57,859 bases of DNA from Sphingomonadales bacterium (GTDB lineage: Bacteria; Pseudomonadota; Alphaproteobacteria; Sphingomonadales; Sphingomonadaceae). The notes beneath the pieces are model-generated. The model was not told where the DNA came from. It did no database searches and saw only the letters and a list, made by a program, of their open reading frames with translations. Shown one piece after another: positions 48,127 through 56,459 of this stretch. A program made the position numbers and the translations under genes. Position 1 is the first letter of the stretch. Each line of letters opens with the position of its first letter. The DNA lies in contig JAACPW010000019.1 in the NCBI GenBank assembly GCA_009995225.1, positions 1 through 57,859 of the forward strand. Direction: 5' to 3'.

Positions 48127-48666
48127 ATGCTGCTGACCACCGCCGCCGCCGCTGCCGCCCTCATGCTGCTCCAGCAGGCGCCTGCCGAGGGCGTGGACTG
48201 GGACGCGGAGTTCGGTGTCGAGACCAAGGAACGCGATCCCGTAACCGGCGAGCTTCCGGTCGACCCTTACGAACAATCCAACGCCAATGCCGGGGCCACG
48301 CCCTATGACAGCGCCCGCCTGGTGCGCGATTTCGGCGGGCGCGACGGCATCGTCCGGATTGCCGCGCGCACGGTGGAACTATCGGAAGCCGACCCGCGCA
48401 TCGCCGCGATCTTCGCCGCGCATGACATGGTCCGGTTGAAGCGCACGCTGGGCGAACAGTTCTGCTATCTCATCGGCGCAGGCTGCGATTATTCGGGCCG
48501 CGACATGCGCACCGCCCATGCCGAAATGGGCGTCACCAAGGCGGACATGAACGCGCTGGTCGAAAACCTGCAAGCCGCGATGTGCGAGGCCGATGTGCCG
48601 TTTGCCGCGCAAAACCGCTTGCTGGCGAAACTCGCGCCGATGTCGGGTCAGGTGGTCGAGCGATAG
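48127..48666 (+). CDS. exported group 1 truncated haemoglobin-like protein
   Basis: About 179 residues. A hydrophobic leader (MLLTTAAAAAALMLLQQ) precedes an acidic spacer and a truncated globin domain: ADPRIAAIFAAHDMVRLKRTLGEQF, then CDYSGRDMRTAHAEMGV with the proximal His near residue 130, and ALVENLQAAMCEADV. The B10 tyrosine usual in NO- or oxygen-binding group 1 globins appears replaced (RIAARTV), so ligand chemistry may differ. CGGAG lies 9 bp before the ATG. It is in operon with DUF3034, 22 bp apart. Role likely in envelope haem or gas sensing, not shown. Confidence 0.82.
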   Translation: MLLTTAAAAAALMLLQQAPAEGVDWDAEFGVETKERDPVTGELPVDPYEQSNANAGATPYDSARLVRDFGGRDGIVRIAARTVELSEADPRIAAIFAAHDMVRLKRTLGEQFCYLIGAGCDYSGRDMRTAHAEMGVTKADMNALVENLQAAMCEADVPFAAQNRLLAKLAPMSGQVVER

Positions 48667-48680
48667 AGCAATCGCCCGAT

Positions 48681-48716
48681 GGCCCTGCCCCCTCTCACTG
48701 CGACTAGGGGAGAGAC
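48681..48716. repeat. degenerate piece of the CTCTCCCC-type palindromic repeat
   Basis: GGCCCTGCCCCCTCTCA and the following CTAGG match the interior of the element at 11836-11961, and the end AGGGGAGAGA matches its right arm. The rest is lost. Confidence 0.45.
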
Positions 48717-48796
48717 ATTCATGGCCGTTTCGGGGGTGCTTCCCGACGCGCCGTTTTTTTCCCAAACGCCCCCACGGCAGACGCTGGCGCTTTGGC

Positions 48797-49021
48797 CTAT
48801 CCCTTGTGCTTGCGCTCGGTCGAGGGGGGGTATTTCGCGTGGAGCGCCCGTGCGCGGGTCGGGCGATCCATCAATTCGCCGCCACAAGAACGGCAGCGGT
48901 CGTCGAGATCTTCGGCACATTCAGCGCAGTAGGTGCATTCCATCGAGCAGATGAACGCGCCCGGCGCGTCGGCGGGAAGGCCGACGCCGCACAGTTCGCA
49001 ATCGGGGCGCATTTCGAGCAT
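48797..49021 (-). CDS. DUF1272 zinc-ribbon-like small protein
   Basis: A 74-residue protein with three CxxC pairs (CELC, CTYC with CAEC, CRSC), which should bind zinc. It starts MLEMRPDCELCG, the usual DUF1272 beginning, and ends with ELMDRPTRAR. Function unknown. The ATG at 49021 fits the family start; the frame is open a little further upstream. Confidence 0.85.
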   Translation of the reverse strand: MLEMRPDCELCGVGLPADAPGAFICSMECTYCAECAEDLDDRCRSCGGELMDRPTRARALHAKYPPSTERKHKG

Positions 49022-49146
49022 CACGCGCCTATAGCGCAGCGTTGCCGCGGACAAAAGCGCCCGCGTTCATCCCGCTTCTATGCCTTCGCATTATATTTGG
49101 CTGCCATGGAACAGCGCGCCTTCAACCCGACGATTGCCGCGCAGGC

Positions 49147-50484
49147 CTAAACCGCCGCGTGAACCGCTTCGCAGATGGCATCGACCACCTGTTCGACCTG
49201 CCCCTGATCGTCGCCCTCCGCCATCACGCGGATGACGGGTTCGGTGCCGGAGGGCCGGATCACCAGCCGCCCCTTGCCCGCCAGCGCGGCCTCGGCCTCG
49301 GCGATCACAGCCTGCACGTTTGCGTTATCAAGCGGCTTTCCGCCTTCGTAGCGCACGTTCTTGAGCAGTTGCGGCACCGGGTCGAACACGTGCAGCAGTT
49401 CGCTGGCCGGCTTGCCCGATCGCACCAGGCTCGCCAGCACGCGCAGCGCCGCCACGGTGCCGTCGCCGGTGGTGCCATAGTCGAGCATGATCATGTGGCC
49501 CGATTGTTCGCCGCCGACATTATATCCGCCCGCCTTCATCGCTTCGAGCACATAGCGATCGCCCACCTTGGCGCGCACCAGATCAAGGCCGATGCCGGCC
49601 AGATAGCGTTCAAGGCCGAGATTGCTCATTACTGTCGCCACGATCCCGCCGCCGCGCAGGGATCCGCGATCCTGCATCCGTCCGGCAATCAGCGCCATGA
49701 TCTGATCGCCATCCACCGCGCGGCCCTTTTCATCGACCACGATCAGCCGGTCGGCATCGCCGTCCAGCGCGATGCCGATATCCGCGCCTTCTTCGACCAC
49801 CTTGGCCTGCAAGGCGGCAATCGCGGTGGAACCTACGCCATCATTGATGTTGATGCCATTGGGCGAAACGCCCAGCGCGACCACATCTGCGCCCAACTCC
49901 CAGATGGCCGAAGGAGCGACCTGATAGGCCGCGCCATTGGCGCAATCGACCACCACCTTGAGGCCATCGAAGCGGATCTCGGAAGCCACCGATTGCTTGA
50001 CCGCGTGGATATAGCGGCCGCGCGCATCCTCGATCCGGCGCGCGCGGCCGATACGTTCGGCGGGCACCAGAGGGATGTCGGTTTCCATCAGACGCTCGAT
50101 CTCGCCCTCGGCCTCGTCCGAGAGTTTGAAGCCATCGGGGCCGAACAGCTTGATGCCGTTGTCGGCGAACAGGTTGTGGCTGGCCGAGATCATCACGCCA
50201 AGGTCCGCGCGCATCTCGCGGGTGAGGAGCGCAATGGCGGGGGTGGGGAGGGGGCCGGTCATGATCACGTCGATCCCGACGCTGGTGAAGCCCGCCACCA
50301 GCGCGCTTTCCATCATGTAGCCCGACAGACGGGTATCCTTGCCGATCACCACCCGGTGCCGGTGCCCGCCGCGCACGAAGTGGCGTCCGGCTGCCTGCCC
50401 GACCTTCATCGCAGTCGCCGCGGTCATCACGCCGGCATTGGTGCGGCCCCTGATCCCGTCCGTGCCGAACAGCTTGCGTGCCAT
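49147..50484 (-). CDS. glmM: phosphoglucosamine mutase
   Basis: Makes glucosamine-1-phosphate for UDP-GlcNAc, peptidoglycan and LPS. The 445-residue enzyme begins [13 protein letters not shown]. It has the phosphoserine loop TRLSGYM near residue 50 and metal site in [23 protein letters not shown], and the C-terminal [12 protein letters not shown]. The ATG at 50484 is supported by this N-terminus. It is divergent from a symporter gene. Confidence 0.97.
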   Translation of the reverse strand: MARKLFGTDGIRGRTNAGVMTAATAMKVGQAAGRHFVRGGHRHRVVIGKDTRLSGYMMESALVAGFTSVGIDVIMTGPLPTPAIALLTREMRADLGVMISASHNLFADNGIKLFGPDGFKLSDEAEGEIERLMETDIPLVPAERIGRARRIEDARGRYIHAVKQSVASEIRFDGLKVVVDCANGAAYQVAPSAIWELGADVVALGVSPNGININDGVGSTAIAALQAKVVEEGADIGIALDGDADRLIVVDEKGRAVDGDQIMALIAGRMQDRGSLRGGGIVATVMSNLGLERYLAGIGLDLVRAKVGDRYVLEAMKAGGYNVGGEQSGHMIMLDYGTTGDGTVAALRVLASLVRSGKPASELLHVFDPVPQLLKNVRYEGGKPLDNANVQAVIAEAEAALAGKGRLVIRPSGTEPVIRVMAEGDDQGQVEQVVDAICEAVHAAV

Positions 50485-50606
50485 GGATTTTCTGTCCCGT
50501 TGTATTGGCATTGTTGCCGCGCGCGCCGTGGCGCAGTGTTGTCTCGCGCTTCTGGCGCGGTTATCGACCAATGCCAAGGGCGCGGGGCCCGTTTAAGGAT
50601 AGGCCG

Positions 50607-51905
50607 TTGCAGGAAAGTGAAGATACGACGTCCGGCGCCGATTCCGCCGGACAGGGCAAGTTTGCGCTGGTGTCGATCCGCCTGCCGGTGGCGTTGACTT
50701 TTGCCGCGCTGGTCGGCGGCCTGCTGGCAGGCATCGTGGGGGCTGCGGCAGGGGCGCCTTCGGCTGTCACTGACATCGCCGGACTGATTGGCGGGTTGTG
50801 GCTGCGCGCCTTGCAGATGACGATCATCCCGCTGGTCGCGGCGCTGCTGGTGCTGGGGCTGGTGCAGATGATCCTGGCGGCCCGCGTCGGCACGGTGGCG
50901 CGGCGGATGCTGCTGATCATGGTTGCGGTGCAGTTGGCCGGGGCGGCCTTCGCCTCGGTTGCGATGCCCGCGCTTCTGACCGCCTTTCCGGTGCCGCCGG
51001 GCGCGAGCGCGTTTCTGGCTCAGACCCCGGATACCGTGGGCGAAGTGCCGGGTGTGCTCGATTTCATGGCTTCGCTGGTTTCGCCCAACATCGTCGCTGC
51101 TGCGGCCGAAACCGCGATGCTGCCGCTGACGCTGTTCTTCGTGATGTTCGCCGTGGCGATCACCCGCCTTCCGGGCGACCAGAGCGAACGGTTGCTGGGC
51201 TTCTTTCACGCGCTGGGCAATGCGATGCTGTTGATCATCGGCTGGGTGCTGGCGGTCGCACCAGTTGGCGTGTTCGCGCTGGCTTACGGGGTTGGCGTGC
51301 AGAGCGGGGGCGGGGCCTTTGCCGCGCTGGGGCATTATGTGCTGACGGTGACGGCGATGGGCACCTTCATCCTCGCGCTCGCCTATGTTGTGGCAGCGAC
51401 GCTGGGGCGCACCGGCCTGCTGCGCTTTGCCGGGGCGGTGCTGCCCGCGCAGGCGGTGGCGCTGTCCACGCAAAGCTCGCTCGCCAGCCTTCCTGCAATG
51501 CTCGACAGCGCGGGGCGGCTCGGGCTGAAGCCATCGACCGCCGAGTTCGTGTTGCCGCTGGCCGTCGTGATTTTCCGGGCGACCAGCGCGGCGATGAATC
51601 TGGCCGTGGTCTATTATATCGCCGTTCTGGCGGGCGTGGATGTGCCGGTCAGCGTGGCGATTGCCGGTATCCTGATTGCCAGCGTCATCAGTCTTTCGGC
51701 GGTGAGCCTGCCCGGCTCGATCAGCTTCGTCGTCTCGATCGGGCCGATTGCACTGGCGATGGGCGTCCCGGTTGAACCGCTGGCGCTGCTGGTGGCCGTC
51801 GAGATGCTGCCCGATCTGATGCGCACGCTGGGAAATGTCACCATGAACGTCGCAGTGACCAGTGCCGTCGACCGCACAGCAAGATTGGAAGACGCCACGT
51901 CTTGA
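50607..51905 (+). CDS. dicarboxylate/amino acid:cation symporter (DAACS family)
   Basis: About 432 residues of a multi-helix transporter. ALQMTIIPLVAALLVLGLV and STQSSLASLPAML, the serine-rich hairpin, are typical of the GltP/DctA family, as are the C-terminal helices with MRTLGNVTMNVA. The transported dicarboxylate or amino acid is unknown. No good ATG lies near; TTG at 50607 with AAGGAT 7 bp before it is my start, while an ATG at 50571 has no ribosome site. Confidence 0.88.
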   Translation: MQESEDTTSGADSAGQGKFALVSIRLPVALTFAALVGGLLAGIVGAAAGAPSAVTDIAGLIGGLWLRALQMTIIPLVAALLVLGLVQMILAARVGTVARRMLLIMVAVQLAGAAFASVAMPALLTAFPVPPGASAFLAQTPDTVGEVPGVLDFMASLVSPNIVAAAAETAMLPLTLFFVMFAVAITRLPGDQSERLLGFFHALGNAMLLIIGWVLAVAPVGVFALAYGVGVQSGGGAFAALGHYVLTVTAMGTFILALAYVVAATLGRTGLLRFAGAVLPAQAVALSTQSSLASLPAMLDSAGRLGLKPSTAEFVLPLAVVIFRATSAAMNLAVVYYIAVLAGVDVPVSVAIAGILIASVISLSAVSLPGSISFVVSIGPIALAMGVPVEPLALLVAVEMLPDLMRTLGNVTMNVAVTSAVDRTARLEDATS

Positions 51906-51980
51906 AGCGTGAACAAATCGGCGGCATCTGCGTTACCTCTACAAGATCACACGATTTCACCCACGCCTTTGGAGGACACC

Positions 51981-52589
51981 ATGGCTTTCAACCTTTCCCC
52001 GCTTCCCTATCCCGCCGACGCGCTCGATCCCGCAGTTTCGGCCGAGACGCTGTCGTATCACCACGGCAAGCACCACCAGGCCTATGTCGACAAGACCAAC
52101 GCCGCGATTGAAGGCACCGATCACGCCGACGCGTCGCTTGAAGCAATCATCGCTGCTGCACGCGGCAGCAATCAGGGCCTGTTCAACAATGCCGCGCAGA
52201 CATGGAACCATGGGTTCTACTGGCATTCGATGGCGCCTTCGACCACCGCGCCCTCTGACGACCTGCTGGCGAAGATCAACGATGCCTTCGGTTCGGTGGA
52301 CGAATTGAAGCAGAAGCTGAAGGACCGCGGTGCGGGCCACTTCGCATCGGGCTGGGTCTGGCTCGTGGAAAAGGGCGGCAAGCTGTCGATCGAGGAAAGC
52401 CACGATGCCGACACGCTGGCCGATGGCGATATGAACCCGCTGATGGTGCTCGACGTGTGGGAACACGCCTATTACCTCGATCACCAGAACAAGCGGCCTG
52501 CCTATCTGGACGCCGTGGTTGAAAACAAGCTCAACTGGGCCTTCGCCAGCGAAAACCTCGCGCGCGGCACGGTGTGGACCTACGCGTAA
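51981..52589 (+). CDS. sodB: iron superoxide dismutase
   Basis: Converts superoxide to oxygen and peroxide. The 202-residue protein carries the metal ligands in ETLSYHHGKHH, AAQTWNHGFYW and DVWEHAYYLDHQNKR; the AAQ-W-NH-FYW context fits the iron type. GGAGGA lies 5-6 bp before the ATG at 51981. A strong terminator follows the stop. The symporter gene ends 75 bp upstream. Confidence 0.96.
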   Translation: MAFNLSPLPYPADALDPAVSAETLSYHHGKHHQAYVDKTNAAIEGTDHADASLEAIIAAARGSNQGLFNNAAQTWNHGFYWHSMAPSTTAPSDDLLAKINDAFGSVDELKQKLKDRGAGHFASGWVWLVEKGGKLSIEESHDADTLADGDMNPLMVLDVWEHAYYLDHQNKRPAYLDAVVENKLNWAFASENLARGTVWTYA

Positions 52590-52616
52590 GTTTTCGTAGG
52601 TTTGAGATTACAAGAA

Positions 52617-52649
52617 GGCCCGCCTGCTGTGATGCAGGCGGGCCTTTTT
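52617..52649 (+). terminator. rho-independent terminator of sodB
   Basis: GGCCCGCCTGC pairs with GCAGGCGGGCC over 11 bp around a 6-nt loop, followed by TTTTT. Confidence 0.92.
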
Positions 52650-52688
52650 GCTGCCCGGAAATCACGGCCAGTTGGCGCGGTTTTTTTC

Positions 52689-53312
52689 TCAGCGTTGCGA
52701 ACTGATCCCGTTGCCTGCGGCCACGGTGTCCAGCTCTTCAAGGATCGCGCGGTGGGCAATGTCGTCATCGCTTGATCGGCGCGGGATGTTGCCATTGGCG
52801 AGCATCTCGGTCAGCGCCGCACGGGCTCGGCCCACACGGCTTTTGATCGTGCCGACGGCGCAACCACAGATTTGCGCGGCTTCCTCGTAGGAAAACCCGC
52901 CCGCGCCCACCAGCAGCAATGCCTCACGCCGTTCGGCGGGCAGAGTGAGCAACGCGCGGTGAAGATCGGACAGGTGGATCGGCTCCTCCTGCCCGGCAGG
53001 CGCCGTCAGAATGCGTTCCGCCACGCCTTCATCATACTCGCCGCGAAAGCGGTTGCGGCGCATGTCGGTCAGGTAGGCATTGCGCAGGATCACGAAAGTC
53101 CAGGCGCGCATCGAAGTGCCCGGTTCAAACCGGTCTTGCGCGGCCCAGGCCTTGAGCATGGTTTCCTGCACCAGGTCATCGGCCAGGTCGGGCCGTCCAC
53201 ACAGCCCGCGCGCAAAAGCGCGCAAGTGGGGGACCACCTGTGTGAGCTCCCGCTTGAAACTCGCCTTGTCGATCGCCGACAGCTTTGCGCCCGGACTATC
53301 CGCTTCACTCAC
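52689..53312 (-). CDS. ecfG: ECF sigma factor of the general stress response
   Basis: A 207-residue sigma-70 family protein with region 2 (ARGLCGRPDLADDLVQETMLKAWAAQDRF) and region 4 (LTLPAERREALLLVGAGGFSYEEAAQICGCAVGTIKSRV). It belongs to the EcfG group, which directs general stress genes in alphaproteobacteria and is held by NepR. A C-terminal tail is rich in Asp/Ser. The gene overlaps nepR by 4 bp, and the kinase and phyR genes are close by, giving the whole partner-switch. Confidence 0.93.
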   Translation of the reverse strand: MSEADSPGAKLSAIDKASFKRELTQVVPHLRAFARGLCGRPDLADDLVQETMLKAWAAQDRFEPGTSMRAWTFVILRNAYLTDMRRNRFRGEYDEGVAERILTAPAGQEEPIHLSDLHRALLTLPAERREALLLVGAGGFSYEEAAQICGCAVGTIKSRVGRARAALTEMLANGNIPRRSSDDDIAHRAILEELDTVAAGNGISSQR

Positions 53313-53539
53313 GTGCGGTCACCCGCAGTGCGTTGGCCATTATCATTGCTGCCGGGAGGGGGACCACCATCGTCAAGCGCGTCCAGCCGGTCGAGCAGAT
53401 CCCTGAAATTGTCGGGAAGCGCCTCTTCGACCACGGAATCGTACAGTTGTTTCAGCCCATCGGCCCATTCGGGTGCGCGGCGTTGGGAGCCTTCATTGCC
53501 CCCGCCATTGCTGCCGCCCTGTCTGTGATTTGAGGCCAT
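53309..53539 (-). CDS. nepR: anti-sigma factor NepR
   Basis: A 76-residue protein. The core helix-loop-helix ADGLKQLYDSVVEEALPDNFRDLLDRLD is the NepR signature that binds EcfG, or PhyR after stress. The N-terminus is Gly/Asn-rich and flexible. The ATG at 53539 starts just before that part; the frame is open further but without support. It precedes ecfG with a 4-bp overlap. Confidence 0.93.
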   Translation of the reverse strand: MASNHRQGGSNGGGNEGSQRRAPEWADGLKQLYDSVVEEALPDNFRDLLDRLDALDDGGPPPGSNDNGQRTAGDRT

Positions 53540-53669
53540 GATATTGCCGCGTGTTCCTGATCGCGCGGTTCCGGCCCCCCGACGGGACCGGTCTTGCCGC
53601 TTCGTAACCGTACCATAGCACGCTGGCTGGTGCCTTGGCACGTTACAAGTCTGGTCCGGGTTTGGACGG

Positions 53670-55460
53670 ATGGGGAACGATGCGCTACCAGTTTGGTTCC
53701 GGATCGGCATGGGTGTTTTGCCTTGCGCCATGATCCTGACAGGACTTCGACCTATCGACCCGCTCGCTCATCGATCTGACCTTGATACCGCAACCGCGCC
53801 GCCTCCGGCCTCGGCAGGAGGCGCACGGCGCTGGCTGGTGCTGTTTCCGCGCGCGATCCCATTGGCGATCTTCCTGGCGCTGGCCGCCGTCACGGCGCTG
53901 AGCGTGTTTGCCATCGAAAGCAACGCCCGCGCCCGCGAACGCGCCATGATGCGCGAATACGCGCAAGGGGTCGCTGCCGCGCTCGATCGCAGCAGCAGCG
54001 GCTTTACATCTTATCTCAGAGCGGGCGCGGCGCTGTTTTCCAGCATGGACAATGTCAGCCCCGCAACCTTTGACAGCTTTGTCCGGGCGCTGAAACTGAA
54101 CACCGAATATTCGGGCGCGGAAGGGATCGGCTGGATTCCGGTACTGGAAGCGGGCGATCTGCCCGCCTTTCTGGTTGAGGCGCGGCGAACGCAGCCCGCC
54201 TATCCCGATATCTTCCCCCGGCCTGCCAGCAGCACCGGACGGGTCGCGCCGGTGGCAATGTTTGCCCCTGCGGCGCCCCATAATCGCCGCGCGCTGGGGT
54301 ATGACATGTATTCCGATCCTGCGCGCGCTGCCGCCATGGCCGAGGGCGAACTGACCTTGCGCCCTGCCGCCTCCGGCCGGATTGTGCTGGTGCAGGAAAC
54401 CAGCGGCACCGCACCTGCCTTTGCGATTTACATGCCGGTGTTTCGCAAAGGGGCGCCGGGCGAAGGGCGGCTGGCAGGCTTTGTCTACACGCCGTTCCGG
54501 GCCCGCGAATTCCTGGAAGCGGCGATTGACCGGCAGGGCGAGGGCCGCTTTGGCGTGCGGCTTTATGATGGCGAGGCCAGTACGGGGCACTTGCTGGTCG
54601 CACAATCGGTGGGCGGCTCGGCTACCGAGACGGTTGAACAGCAGGTGACGATTGCGGATCGCAAGCTGATGCTGGTGATCGACCATGTGGATCATCAGGT
54701 GCTGTCCTTGTTATCGATGGTGACTTTAGTGTTCGGGCTGGCGCTCGCGAGCCTGCTGATGCTGTTGTCGCGGCTCCTGACCCAGCAGGCGTTTGAGGAT
54801 CAGGCACGGCTCGCATTGTTCGAGGAACAGCATTCGATCCGCAATTCGCTGACCCGCGAGCTCAATCACCGGGTCAAGAATACGCTGGCCAACGTGCTGT
54901 CGATCCTGTCGCTCACCCGCCGCCGCGCAACCGGGCTGGACGAATTTGCCGATAGTCTGGAAGGCCGCATCCGGGCGCTGTCGGCCACGCATGACCTGCT
55001 CACCGTGACCGACTGGGGCACCACCCCGATCCGCGCCGTGATCGAGGCGGAAGTGCAGGCTTTCCGTTCTGCCATCGATGATACGATCCTGCTCGATGGG
55101 CCGGCTCTGGAACTGGCGCCCAATGATGCGCTGTCCTTTGGTCTGGCGGTTCACGAACTTGCGACCAATGCTGCCAAATACGGCGCGCTCAGTGTGGCGG
55201 GCGGGCAGGTGACGGTCCGCTGGCACCGCCGAGACGATGATGGTGCTCCTGCGCCCTGGGCCGAGGTGGAATGGCAGGAAACCGGTGGTCCGCCCGTCGC
55301 GGGTCAGCGCCGCCGTGGCTTTGGCACGGAACTCATCGAGAAGATCGTCGCGCACGAACTGCGTCAGCCGGTCACGCTGGATTTCGCACCGGAAGGCGTG
55401 CGCTGCGTATTGCGTGTGCCTGTGCGCCGCCTCGCCGACTTCCGCATCCGCGAAAAGTAG
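53670..55460 (+). CDS. CHASE-domain sensor histidine kinase (HWE/HisKA_2 type)
   Basis: A 596-residue inner-membrane kinase. A TM helix (AIPLAIFLALAAVTALSVFAI) is followed by an extracytoplasmic CHASE domain (about residues 90-310, with YSGAEGIGWIPVL and LGYDMYSDPARA) and a second helix. The phosphoacceptor ELNHRVKNTLANVL (His near residue 400) is of the HWE/HisKA_2 kind, and the ATPase has HELATNAAKYGALS and the GFGTELI loop. Such kinases feed PhyR. The N-terminus is uncertain: ATG codons at 53670, 53709 and 53730 are possible. It sits between nepR-ecfG and phyR. Confidence 0.9.
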   Translation: MGNDALPVWFRIGMGVLPCAMILTGLRPIDPLAHRSDLDTATAPPPASAGGARRWLVLFPRAIPLAIFLALAAVTALSVFAIESNARARERAMMREYAQGVAAALDRSSSGFTSYLRAGAALFSSMDNVSPATFDSFVRALKLNTEYSGAEGIGWIPVLEAGDLPAFLVEARRTQPAYPDIFPRPASSTGRVAPVAMFAPAAPHNRRALGYDMYSDPARAAAMAEGELTLRPAASGRIVLVQETSGTAPAFAIYMPVFRKGAPGEGRLAGFVYTPFRAREFLEAAIDRQGEGRFGVRLYDGEASTGHLLVAQSVGGSATETVEQQVTIADRKLMLVIDHVDHQVLSLLSMVTLVFGLALASLLMLLSRLLTQQAFEDQARLALFEEQHSIRNSLTRELNHRVKNTLANVLSILSLTRRRATGLDEFADSLEGRIRALSATHDLLTVTDWGTTPIRAVIEAEVQAFRSAIDDTILLDGPALELAPNDALSFGLAVHELATNAAKYGALSVAGGQVTVRWHRRDDDGAPAPWAEVEWQETGGPPVAGQRRRGFGTELIEKIVAHELRQPVTLDFAPEGVRCVLRVPVRRLADFRIREK

Positions 55461-55479
55461 GCGGAGTTTCCGGGCTGTT

Positions 55480-56280
55480 TTACAGGGGCCGTGTCGATCC
55501 GAAGAACAGCGCCTGGCTGATGGCTGCCCGCACGGTCGCTTCCTGAAACGGTTTGGTGACGAGATAGGTCGGCTCGGGCCGGTCGCCGGTCAGCAACCGC
55601 TCGGGATAGGCGGTGATGAAGATCACCGGCATCGCGCCAACGCTGAGAATATCGTCCACGGCATCAAGGCCGGATGAACCATCGGCAAGCTGGATGTCCG
55701 CCAGCACCAGCCCGGGCATGGCGTTTGTCACGGCGTCACGGGCTTGGGTGCGGGTGGCGGCGGTGCCGCTTACGCTGTGGCCGATACTGGTGACCAGATC
55801 TTCGAGCTGCATTGCGATCAACGGTTCGTCCTCGATGATCAGAACCGACGTGGTCTGCTCGCGCTCGATCCCGGCAATGGCGTCGGCGACCATCTGGTCG
55901 ATCTGTTCGGGAGTCCGGTCAAGGATTGTGGCGGCTTCGGCTGTGGTGAAGTCTTCAAGCGTCGTGAGCAGCAAGGCCTGACGTGTGGGCGGCGTGATAG
56001 CCCCCAACCGTGCCTGCGCACCGGCTTCGTGTTCACTGGCGATGTCGCTCGCTGCCGTGCCGCTTGCCGCCGGTCCCGATGCGCTCGCCCAGATCTTGCT
56101 GAAGGCGCGATACAGCGGAACACGCCCGCCCGCGACGCTCGCCATCAGGCTTTCGTCGGCAAGCACCGCTTCGAGCATTTCACGCACGAAAGCGTCGCCG
56201 CTGGTCTGCGATCCGGTCAGCGCGCGGGCATAGCGGCGCAGGAAGGGCAGGCTGGCTGCAATCTGGCTTCCGAGAGACAT
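55480..56280 (-). CDS. phyR: anti-anti-sigma response regulator PhyR
   Basis: A 266-residue protein with an EcfG-like N-terminal sigma-mimic part (about residues 1-135, ITPPTRQALLLTTLEDFTTAEAATILDRTPEQID). A receiver domain follows: LIIEDEPLIAMQLEDL, phospho-acceptor Asp195 in LVLADIQLAD, and the Lys in VTKPF. Phosphorylated PhyR binds NepR and frees EcfG. The gene is convergent with the kinase gene and starts 280 bp from the candidate small RNA terminator. An EcfG-like promoter lies upstream. Confidence 0.96.
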   Translation of the reverse strand: MSLGSQIAASLPFLRRYARALTGSQTSGDAFVREMLEAVLADESLMASVAGGRVPLYRAFSKIWASASGPAASGTAASDIASEHEAGAQARLGAITPPTRQALLLTTLEDFTTAEAATILDRTPEQIDQMVADAIAGIEREQTTSVLIIEDEPLIAMQLEDLVTSIGHSVSGTAATRTQARDAVTNAMPGLVLADIQLADGSSGLDAVDDILSVGAMPVIFITAYPERLLTGDRPEPTYLVTKPFQEATVRAAISQALFFGSTRPL

Positions 56281-56309
56281 GAGGCACCTTTCGCTGGGCG
56301 TGGGGACAC

Positions 56310-56335
56310 AACCGATTTGCGGTCATAGCGGTTCC
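56310..56335 (-). promoter_or_regulatory. candidate EcfG-type promoter of phyR
   Basis: On the minus strand, GGAAC is followed after 16 nt by CGGTT (GGAAC-N16-17-CGTT-like). It is about 30 bp upstream of the phyR ATG and would make phyR autoregulated by EcfG, as in related bacteria. Confidence 0.5.
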
Positions 56336-56373
56336 ACGCACAGCCGTCGCGCTTATCTGGCAAACACCTGATA

Positions 56374-56423
56374 TTTTGTGAAATAATTCAGGTTTCCGTT
56401 ACGTCCAAAATTATTTCACGAAA
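56374..56423. repeat. 15-bp inverted repeat between phyR and the candidate small RNA
   Basis: TTTTGTGAAATAATT at 56374-56388 and AATTATTTCACGAAA at 56409-56423 are reverse complements with one mismatch, separated by 20 bp. AT-rich in a GC-rich region. Operator or cruciform; no partner known. Confidence 0.55.
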
Positions 56424-56428
56424 GGCTG

Positions 56429-56453
56429 GGAACCGGGATTTGCGACGATCATT
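56429..56453 (+). promoter_or_regulatory. candidate EcfG-type promoter of the small RNA
   Basis: GGAAC, a 16-nt spacer and CATT (CGTT in the consensus). A start would fall at about 56460, at the base of the first RNA stem. One mismatch in the -10 box keeps this uncertain. Confidence 0.4.
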
Positions 56454-56459
56454 ATCCCT

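Noticed and set aside
49082..49150. A 14-codon plus-strand frame before the glmM stop
   Set aside because: Too short and without a ribosome site to support as a gene.
53540..53669. EcfG-type promoter in front of nepR
   Set aside because: Two GGAAC boxes exist on the minus strand, but no CGTT-like -10 box lies at the right distance.
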